6,624 nucleotides of DNA from Deltaproteobacteria bacterium (GTDB lineage: Bacteria; Myxococcota; Polyangia; Haliangiales; Haliangiaceae). The DNA lies in NCBI GenBank assembly GCA_018262455.1, contig JAGSPR010000372.1, positions 1 to 6,624 of the forward strand. Reading direction: 5' to 3'. The notes under the pieces are model-generated. The model was not told where the DNA came from and searched no databases. It saw nothing but the letters and a program-made list of their open reading frames with translations. Positions 1 to 6,624 of this stretch are shown piece after piece; within the stretch, counting starts at the first letter, position 1; the number at the start of each line of letters is the position of its first letter. The position numbers and the translations under genes were made by a program.

Positions 1-1343
1 AACGTCAAGAGCTGTCGGCCACCGAGCTGCGGCCGCTCGCCGTAGTTGTCGGGGATCCGCGGCGCCATCGCTCCATTCGGCGGTAGCACCTGGACCCGCA
101 CGGGTACGGGCGTCCCGTTGTCGGTCGCCGTGACGTGCACCGTCCCGAGCTCGGGCATGGTGATCGCGACCGGGCCCGATCCGGTCCCGGCCTGGACCGC
201 GACGATCGGCTCACCCTCGCGCACGCTGTCGAGCCGGACGTCCGCGGCGGCCGGCACGTGCAGGGTGAACTGGCCGCTGGCGTCGGGCCGTGCACGCGTG
301 AGGTACGCGCCGGTGACGTTGTCGATCGCGTGGACATGCGGGATCGCGGGACCTGCGCCCGTGCGGGTCACGGTGCCGGTGATCGTGCGTTGCGCCTCGC
401 CGCGCACGCGCGCCGTCGCGGCCTGGACGCCGTCGAGCCCGGGCCCGCCGATCACGATCTGCGCGTGCAACCGGTCGAACGTTCCGCACGCCGGAATGTC
501 AAACCCCGACGAGAACGCGGCGACGAAGCCCGAGGCCGACAGCGACGACCCGAGGTTGCCCTCGGTCGGGATGTACGCCCAGCTCGTCGCCTGATCGTCG
601 ACCAGCGCCATGTACGGCGCGCCGTTGACGGCGACGTCGAAGCCGCGGCCCGGCTGAAACACCGGCGTCCGGCTCGTGTACATGAACGAATGCGCGACGC
701 TCGGCACCTTCGCCGCGGCGTCGCGGGGAGACGAGTAGCGAATCCGCACGTCGACGTGCTCGGAGCCCGGCGCGAGCTCGTAGTCGATCGCCGCATCGAT
801 ATCGAGCCAGGCGTCCGAGAACACCGCCGCGAGCAGCGCCTCGAAGAACGGGATCGGGTGGAGCTTGCCACGCGCCCGGATGATCGCGGGACCGCCGTCA
901 CTGCCATCCGCGATCACGGTCACGCTGTCGGTCAACACCGTCGAGCGGCCCGTCAGCAGGAACATCTCGCCAAAGTTGTTCGGCTCCACCATCCGCCCGC
1001 CCTCGATCCGGGCCAGCCCGACTGGCCGGCCACCCCACGGATCGTAGAGGTCGCTGTCGCCGACGTCCTCGATCACGAGCGCGATCTTGTCGTTCGCGAG
1101 CACGAAGTCGCCGTCTTGCCAGGTGATCAGCCCCGACGGCACGGCAGGGAGATCCGCTGCGGTGACCCGTCCCGCGCGGGCCTCGTTCGGCCCGGCGCCG
1201 AGCGGCTGGGGATGGCCCACCGGATCACCGACCGGGAACGGCCCCGCCAGCTGGCAGGTCGACGCAGAATCGTTCCCGCACGCGCCGACGATCCCGCAGA
1301 GCCCGCAGAGCCCGCAGACCACGATGATGAAGCGTCCCACCAC
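1..1343 (-). CDS. Lipoprotein with carboxypeptidase-regulatory-like module, probable CehA/McbA-like metallohydrolase N-terminus (3' end cut by window)
   Basis: The frame is open for 447 codons from GTG at 1343 to the left edge, so the C-terminus is missing. Residues 4-21 form a hydrophobic signal segment ending in the lipobox V19-G-A-C22, predicting an exported, lipid-anchored protein. Residues 35-320 are beta-rich with phrases such as GDFVLANDKIALVIED and EPNNFGEMF. Residues 320-372 (ITGTVTR...ASGQFTLHVP) look like a carboxypeptidase-regulatory-like beta module. Residues 399-444 (VPVRVQVLPPNG...GGR) resemble the stretch before the PHP hydrolase domain of CehA/McbA-type proteins. That catalytic domain would lie beyond the edge, so enzyme activity is inferred from memory of the family and is not seen. 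The upstream in-frame stop is TGA at 1406-1404, with no ATG between. GTG 1343 or GTG 1340 is therefore the best start, although no Shine-Dalgarno is visible. It follows the kinase stop by 52 bp, so co-transcription is plausible. It could instead be purely a structural surface lipoprotein. Confidence 0.72.
   Translation of the reverse strand, partial: MVGRFIIVVCGLCGLCGIVGACGNDSASTCQLAGPFPVGDPVGHPQPLGAGPNEARAGRVTAADLPAVPSGLITWQDGDFVLANDKIALVIEDVGDSDLYDPWGGRPVGLARIEGGRMVEPNNFGEMFLLTGRSTVLTDSVTVIADGSDGGPAIIRARGKLHPIPFFEALLAAVFSDAWLDIDAAIDYELAPGSEHVDVRIRYSSPRDAAAKVPSVAHSFMYTSRTPVFQPGRGFDVAVNGAPYMALVDDQATSWAYIPTEGNLGSSLSASGFVAAFSSGFDIPACGTFDRLHAQIVIGGPGLDGVQAATARVRGEAQRTITGTVTRTGAGPAIPHVHAIDNVTGAYLTRARPDASGQFTLHVPAAADVRLDSVREGEPIVAVQAGTGSGPVAITMPELGTVHVTATDNGTPVPVRVQVLPPNGAMAPRIPDNYGERPQLGGRQLLT
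1293..1318. repeat. 9-bp in-frame tandem repeat inside a signal-peptide coding region
   Basis: The unit cccgcagag (plus strand) occurs at 1293-1301 and 1302-1310, with a third copy of eight matching bases at 1311-1318. It encodes the Cys-Gly-Leu-Cys-Gly-Leu-Cys-Gly run (residues 10-17) in the hydrophobic core of the lipoprotein signal peptide. Because the unit is three codons, gain or loss of a copy would change signal length without a frameshift. Confidence 0.8.
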
Positions 1344-1395
1344 ACGAGCGTAACGCAGGCGCTGCAGGCCAGTGACGACAATGCGACGAAGCCGC
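1344..1395 (-). other. 52-bp gap between PPC-kinase and CehA-like lipoprotein
   Basis: I see no terminator hairpin with a T-run, no convincing -35/-10 pair and no Shine-Dalgarno before the GTG at 1343. The in-frame reading would allow non-standard CTG codons (1367, 1358) as longer starts. They would add Arg residues to the signal-peptide n-region, but they are not favoured. The gap is compatible with co-transcription of the two genes. Confidence 0.5.
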
Positions 1396-3390
1396 CTAGG
1401 GCGTCACGACGATCGACCACATCGCTCCACGGTTCGCGGGGGGCCCCTTCGAGGCCCGCTGGAGGAGGATGATCTCGTTGCGGTGGAGCTCGATCTGCGC
1501 GAGCCCGGCGGTTCGCTTCGTGCCATCAGCGGTCTGCCACACCAGGTTCATCCCGTCGGCACGCACGACCACGTTGTACTTGCCATCGGCGCCGGTCCAG
1601 CGCATCAGATCGATATCGTCGCGGGTGTCGAGGTAGCCGCTCAGCGCCTCGCCCTGCACGAGCGGATTGGCATCGGTATCCATGCCGTTGGGCTCGGTCT
1701 CTCCGCCGGGGGGCTCCTCGGTCACCGTGACCGTGTATGGATCGCTGACGTTCTCGACCGGCAGGCGCTGGTCCTTGCCCATCGTCTGACCGACGGTGAC
1801 GAGGAGCGGGCCATCCAGGGAGCGGCGGTGCATCGCCTCGGGCTCGCCGATCGCGCCCTCGTCGATCGTTGCGCCGTGCTCACCATCGCCGTCGTTGACC
1901 GAGAGGTTGATGTCGAGGTTCGGGATCCCGGTCACCGTGATGCTGACGACGCGCTTGCTCCCCGCCGGCCAGTCGACGCGATACACGTCGCGGTCACCGT
2001 CGGTGAGCGATCGCCGACGTCCGAGGTAGCCCGTGACCTTCGTCCCCGCCGCGATGCGGTTGGCCTTCGAAGGCTCGTCGTTCGGCTCGCGCTCGGACGT
2101 CTGGGTCGGCGCGGGCCGCGTCACGTACCACATCGCCGCCGCCGCCCCCCCGAGCACGAGCACCCCGGTCACCGACGCGACGAGCCAGCGCCGTCGCTTG
2201 AGGCTCGCCTCGAACTCGTCGATGTCAGATCGACGCAGCCGGACATCGCTGTCCTGATGGTCGGAGACCAGCTGACCGCCGGCGAGCCCACGCGACACCG
2301 CGGTCTTCGGTCCGGTCGATTCGCCCACGGTCTCCGCGAACACCTCCTCGATCGCTGCGCCGAGCTCGGCGGCGCTCTGCCAGCGGTCCTCGGGGTCACG
2401 CGCGAGGGCCTTGCGACACAGGTGATCGACGGCTGGCGGAATCCCCATCTTCGGGGCCCGCATCGACGGCGCATCAGGATCGGCAGTCAGATGCTTGGTG
2501 AGCACACCCACCGCGGTCGAGCCGACATAGAGATGCTGCGCCGTGAGCAGCTCGAACATCAGCGCGCCGAACGAGTAGAGATCGGTACGCGCATCGACCT
2601 CGTCGCCGCGGATCTGCTCGGGAGCCATGAAGTACGGAGTGCCCACGATCGCCTGCCGTTCGGTCTCGTGGTTCGGCGTGCCGCGCTGGTCGAGCTTGGC
2701 GAGCCCGAAATCGAGCACCTTCGCGTAGTCGCGCCCCCCGGTCGTGCGCGTGATCAGCACGTTCTCGGGCTTCAGATCGCGGTGCACGATCCCGAGCTCG
2801 TGCGCCTCCTGCAGCGCTCCGCACATCTGCACGAGCAACGGCGCCGCTCGCGCCCATGGCATCGGCCCATCCCGGTCGATGAGGTGCGCGAGATCCAGAC
2901 CTCGCACGAGCTCCATGATCAGGTACAGCGCACCCTGCGCGGTGCCGAAATCGAACACCTGCACGGTGTGTGGGTGGTGCAGCTTCGACACCGCCGCGGC
3001 TTCGCGCTCGAACCTCGCGATGACGTCGACATCCTGCGCCAGATCGCGATGCAGGACCTTCATCGCGGCGATCTTGCCCATCCGCAGGTGCTCGACCCGG
3101 TACACCACCCCCATGCCGCCGCGCCCGATCACCTCGATGACCCGGTATCGTCCGTCGACGATCTTGCCGAGCCACGCCTGGTTCGAGTCCGTCAGCCGTC
3201 GATCCGAGACACTGTGCTCGGCCCCGGGAGCCGAGTCGCCGGGAGCTGCGAGCGCGGGATCACGCACGGCGGCCTCGAGTGCGCTCGCTCGCAGCATGTC
3301 GGCGCCGCACTCTCGGCAGAAGTGGCTCGGGGCCTCGAACGCGGTGCGACATCGTGGACACACGAAGCGCTGTGCGGGTGTCGAGGCCAT
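1396..3390 (-). CDS. Transmembrane Ser/Thr protein kinase with N-terminal zinc ribbon and two extracytoplasmic PPC-like domains
   Basis: Complete 664-residue protein. It should phosphorylate Ser/Thr of cytoplasmic targets with ATP; substrates are unknown. Residues 11-28 hold a zinc ribbon (C11-x2-C14-x10-C25-x2-C28). The kinase domain, about 82-350, has the glycine loop GRGGMGVVY (89-97), ATP-binding K111, helix-C E130, the catalytic loop HRDLKPEN (203-210, D205), DFG (227-229), APE (256-258), D270 and R336, so every key residue is present and activity is expected. A juxtamembrane basic patch (KRRR, 398-401) precedes one transmembrane helix at about 402-423, giving an N-in, C-out topology. 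The C-terminal 240 residues contain two related beta domains, each opening with E-x-E-P-N (433-437 and 564-568) followed by A-N, G-Y-L and an Asp-rich turn. This matches the bacterial pre-peptidase C-terminal (PPC) pattern and is a likely ligand- or wall-sensing part. The start ATG at 3390 lacks a clear Shine-Dalgarno, but it places the zinc ribbon properly. It lies 43 bp after the upstream lipoprotein stop. Confidence 0.95.
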   Translation of the reverse strand: MASTPAQRFVCPRCRTAFEAPSHFCRECGADMLRASALEAAVRDPALAAPGDSAPGAEHSVSDRRLTDSNQAWLGKIVDGRYRVIEVIGRGGMGVVYRVEHLRMGKIAAMKVLHRDLAQDVDVIARFEREAAAVSKLHHPHTVQVFDFGTAQGALYLIMELVRGLDLAHLIDRDGPMPWARAAPLLVQMCGALQEAHELGIVHRDLKPENVLITRTTGGRDYAKVLDFGLAKLDQRGTPNHETERQAIVGTPYFMAPEQIRGDEVDARTDLYSFGALMFELLTAQHLYVGSTAVGVLTKHLTADPDAPSMRAPKMGIPPAVDHLCRKALARDPEDRWQSAAELGAAIEEVFAETVGESTGPKTAVSRGLAGGQLVSDHQDSDVRLRRSDIDEFEASLKRRRWLVASVTGVLVLGGAAAAMWYVTRPAPTQTSEREPNDEPSKANRIAAGTKVTGYLGRRRSLTDGDRDVYRVDWPAGSKRVVSITVTGIPNLDINLSVNDGDGEHGATIDEGAIGEPEAMHRRSLDGPLLVTVGQTMGKDQRLPVENVSDPYTVTVTEEPPGGETEPNGMDTDANPLVQGEALSGYLDTRDDIDLMRWTGADGKYNVVVRADGMNLVWQTADGTKRTAGLAQIELHRNEIILLQRASKGPPANRGAMWSIVVTP

Positions 3391-3433
3391 CGCGCCGCGA
3401 GCATAGCACCCGCGAATCGAACGAAAACGTAGG
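3391..3433 (-). promoter_or_regulatory. 43-bp intergenic gap, possible weak internal promoter for the PPC-kinase
   Basis: This short gap contains the only noticeably A/T-rich patch in the window (the plus-strand stretch around 3416-3440). Read on the minus strand, TATGCT (3405-3400) matches four of six bases of a sigma-70-type -10 box. TTTTCG (3427-3422), 16 bp upstream, is only a poor -35. A transcript from this site would begin within a few bases of the ATG at 3390, giving an almost leaderless mRNA. That would fit the absence of a Shine-Dalgarno. The match is weak and could be chance. No terminator hairpin is seen here, so read-through from the upstream genes remains the simpler model. Confidence 0.18.
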
Positions 3434-4405
3434 CTAATTGGGATCGACGATGGGCTTCCAGCGCCAGCTGTTGCCCGTGACCGTCAACAGTCCTGCCGAC
3501 GGCGGGTGACGTGGACCTGGAAGTCTCGTCGACGCATCGCTGGTACCCGGCGTCAGCGCGATCGCCGCGCCATCGCGCGCTCCCGCACGCGGCGGTGACT
3601 CGGCGCTCCCGGGCGGACCGTACAGGACGACATCGATCTGCTGCGGCGGGCCGGGGGTCAACGCCCGCTCGCCGGCGGGCTCGCCGTTCACCATCACCCG
3701 CGGAGCCTCGGACGACGCGACGACGCGCAGCCCGGGGGCCGCTGTCAGCTCGGTGAACACGGCCGCGACGTCCGCTGCCGTGTAGCCACAGCCCTCGCTG
3801 GCCGCCACGAGGCGCGCCATCGCCCCCGCACCCGGGATGGTCGCGATCGTGGCTCCCGGCAGCTCGAGCCGGCGCACGAGCCGACCGTCGAACACCGCGT
3901 GGCCTCGTGCACGGAGGGCGGCGATCGCCGCGTGGTGTGCCGTCTCCGACTCGAGGTCACCCGCGAGCGCGACGATCGGCCATGGGGATCGCTCGGACAG
4001 CGTGCCGAGCGTCGCCTCGAGCTCGGCCTGCGTGGTCCCCATCCCGCCGAGCGAGATCACCAGATCGGCGGTCGCGAGCTGCGTCCTGAGCCGGCCGAGC
4101 GCGCCCAGCGTCGGGGGCGTTGCGCCCCCCGCATCGGCGATCACCCCGATCGACACGGGCCCCTTGCCGTCGAGCCGCATCGCGTGACCGGCGATTCGCC
4201 AGGTGTGCTTGCCCTGCACGAGCTGTTCGTCCTTGAGCTGCGCCAGATCTCCGGCGGCGCATCTCCAGGGTTCCCGCACCGTCTCCGCAGCGTCGAGCGC
4301 GGCCGCCAGTGCAGGTCCGATGCGTGCACCGATCGGTGCCGGGGCGGAGGAGCCTCCACACGCCGCCACGATCAGGCACACCCCCCAGCACGCCCGCGTC
4401 GTCAC
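3434..4405 (-). CDS. Lipoprotein with degenerate (metal-ligand-less) calcineurin-like phosphoesterase fold
   Basis: The protein is 323 residues from GTG 4405, whose GTGA overlaps the stop of the LysM gene. A second GTG at 4432 would add nine residues, but the four-base overlap favours 4405. Residues 5-16 form a short signal segment with lipobox V13-A-A-C16 followed by Gly-Gly, predicting a lipoprotein, probably of the outer membrane. From residue 84 the order of strands follows a metallophosphoesterase: VSIGVIADAGG (84-94) where DxH is expected, LVISLGGMG (115-123) for the GD motif, PIVALAGDLES (143-153) for GN(H/D), LRVVASSEAPR (226-236) for the SHxP strand, and IDVVLYGPPG (257-266) for GHxH. 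The histidines and most of the aspartates or asparagines that bind the two metals are missing, so it is probably a non-catalytic binding protein. The C-terminus (residues 267-304) is Pro/Gly-rich, followed by LLTVTGNSWRW. The fold assignment is my own motif-by-motif alignment and is inference. Its job is unknown; coupling to the LysM protein and the kinase suggests an envelope role. Confidence 0.8.
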   Translation of the reverse strand: MTTRACWGVCLIVAACGGSSAPAPIGARIGPALAAALDAAETVREPWRCAAGDLAQLKDEQLVQGKHTWRIAGHAMRLDGKGPVSIGVIADAGGATPPTLGALGRLRTQLATADLVISLGGMGTTQAELEATLGTLSERSPWPIVALAGDLESETAHHAAIAALRARGHAVFDGRLVRRLELPGATIATIPGAGAMARLVAASEGCGYTAADVAAVFTELTAAPGLRVVASSEAPRVMVNGEPAGERALTPGPPQQIDVVLYGPPGSAESPPRAGARDGAAIALTPGTSDASTRLPGPRHPPSAGLLTVTGNSWRWKPIVDPN

Positions 4406-5303
4406 TCGACGAGTCCGCCTGCCTTCGTCCACACCGCGAGGATCTTCGGCGAGTGATCGAGCTTGCGCAGGGCGTAGCCCGGCTTGCGATCGATGATGTG
4501 GCGGAACGTCGCGAGCGCCGGTTCGGTCTCGTCGAACGCGATCTGCGCGCAGCCGAGGAGCAAGTCGACCTCGATGGCCGGTCCCAGCTCGAGGTACGCA
4601 CCGTCGATCTCGGCGAGCAGCTGCTTGACCGTCGCGTAGTCACCGGTTCGCCACGCGTGCCTCGCGGACGGGATCGCGTTGGCGGCGAGCTCCGAGCTCG
4701 CGCGCCGCTTCTCGCGACGCGCCTTCGATTCGGCGTCGATCGGCGGATACTTCGACGGGTGAACCCGCACGTTGTAGCTCGGCACGAGGATCGACTCGCC
4801 CTTTTCGAGGGCGGTCTTGTCGAGGAAGTTGTAGCGGCGCAGGATATCGGCGTACTTCGGCTTGTCGTAGTAGTTCTTCGCGAGGCTCACGAGTGACTCC
4901 GGACCCGCGGCGACGTGGGTGATCGCGAAGGGCAGGATCAGGGGAGTCCCGGCTGCGAGGTTGTAATCCGGCGACATCCCGTTCAGCTCCGCGAGGAACT
5001 CGGACCGCCGCGGGTCACCGAGCAAGGACTCCGCGAGCGACTGAAACGTGTCGCCGGGCGCGGTGGTGATCTCGCGATTGATCGGCACACGCAGGCGCTC
5101 GTAGGGACGCAGCGGGCGCGGATGCTGGATCTTGTTCTCGACCATGATGAACAGGGCGAGCTTGCGGTCGCCGTAGAACTCCGAAGCCAGCATGTCGAGC
5201 GAATCACCTTGCGCGACGCGGATCGTCACGGTGTCAGCCGCCTGCGCTCGTGCGACCGTGGGACTCAACGCGATCACGAGCAGCAAGATGGCCAGTCCGC
5301 GGC

Positions 5304-5307
<4 letters not shown>
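4402..5307 (-). CDS. Secreted protein with three LysM-like repeats and a TPR-like helical C-terminus
   Basis: 301 residues from ATG 5307. This ATG overlaps the kinase stop (ATGA) and is preceded by a GGAG seven bases upstream. The frame stays open to 5541, but that extension runs through the kinase's PEGA-like region and is rejected. Residues 1-21 are a signal peptide (SRG, a hydrophobic core, then ARA or AQA before A24-D25), with no lipobox cysteine, so the protein is exported to the periplasm. Three LysM-like repeats follow at about 27-76, 79-126 and 128-176. Each has the x-x-G-D/E-S/T opening, a central L-A-x-x-x-Y/L helix, an N or Y-N turn, and an ending such as RLRVP, LILP or SILVP. The LysM family binds N-acetylglucosamine polymers such as peptidoglycan. 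A basic, charged linker (180-203) leads to a helical stretch (206-301) that reads like one or two TPR-type hairpins, ending KLDHSPKILAVWTKAGG. It could tether the lipoprotein or the kinase ectodomain to the wall; that link is inferred from operon position. Confidence 0.92.

Positions 5308-6624
<1,317 letters not shown>

Noticed and set aside
135..1472. 445-codon open frame on the plus strand
   Set aside because: The translation is Arg/His/Asp-rich low-complexity sequence opposite the lipoprotein, whose own frame shows a signal peptide and domain motifs. It is a shadow frame.
3391..3410. GG-N10-GC spacing resembling a sigma-54 promoter on the minus strand
   Set aside because: The TGGC/TTGC cores are missing. 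In DNA this GC-rich the bare spacing occurs by chance.
1372..3432. 686-codon open frame on the plus strand
   Set aside because: It lies antisense to the complete PPC-kinase. Its translation is rich in Arg, His, Asp and Leu with no domain, as expected from the mirror frame of a GC-rich gene.
3917..3926. GCGATCGC palindromes (also near 2007)
   Set aside because: They fall inside coding sequence and follow from common Ile/Asp/Ala codons. No organised array or regulatory spacing is seen.
4406..4432. Alternative GTG 4432 start for the pseudo-phosphoesterase lipoprotein
   Set aside because: It would overlap the LysM gene by 31 bases and lengthen the n-region. GTG 4405 gives the typical coupled overlap and a compact lipoprotein signal. 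It cannot be excluded completely.

Overview
The window looks like a piece of a GC-rich myxobacterial chromosome (Myxococcota; Polyangia or Haliangiales-like is my best guess). I infer this from the strong G/C third-position bias, two membrane-anchored eukaryotic-type Ser/Thr protein kinases close together, the extracytoplasmic PEGA-like and PPC-like domains, and the lipoproteins. No marker gene is present to settle the taxon. All five genes lie on the minus strand and are read from the right edge to the left edge, with almost no non-coding DNA. There is no tRNA, rRNA, CRISPR array, transposase or integrase.

Right part (3434-6624): three tightly packed genes. The first is a Ser/Thr kinase with one transmembrane segment and an extracytoplasmic PEGA-like domain; its N-terminus is cut by the right edge. 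Its stop overlaps the start of a secreted protein with three LysM-like repeats and a helical, TPR-like C-terminus (ATGA overlap). That gene's stop in turn overlaps the preferred GTG start of a lipoprotein (GTGA overlap). The lipoprotein looks like a calcineurin-type metallophosphoesterase fold whose metal-ligand motifs have all been replaced. The three were probably made together: a cytoplasmic kinase with an outward sensor, a putative peptidoglycan-binding protein, and a lipid-anchored pseudo-enzyme.

Left part (1-3390): after a 43-bp gap comes a second Ser/Thr kinase. It has an N-terminal four-cysteine zinc ribbon, a complete kinase domain, one transmembrane segment, and two tandem PPC-like beta domains outside the membrane. 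After a further 52-bp gap comes a lipoprotein, cut by the left edge. It has a long N-terminal beta-rich region, a carboxypeptidase-regulatory-like module, and the beginning of a segment resembling CehA/McbA-type PHP metallohydrolases.

Overall this reads as an envelope-sensing and signalling cluster: two kinases with different outside domains, plus three exported proteins that could be their ligands, partners or cell-wall anchors. The most novel-looking element is the coupled kinase / LysM / pseudo-phosphoesterase-lipoprotein trio. The functional links are inferred from gene order and domain content only.
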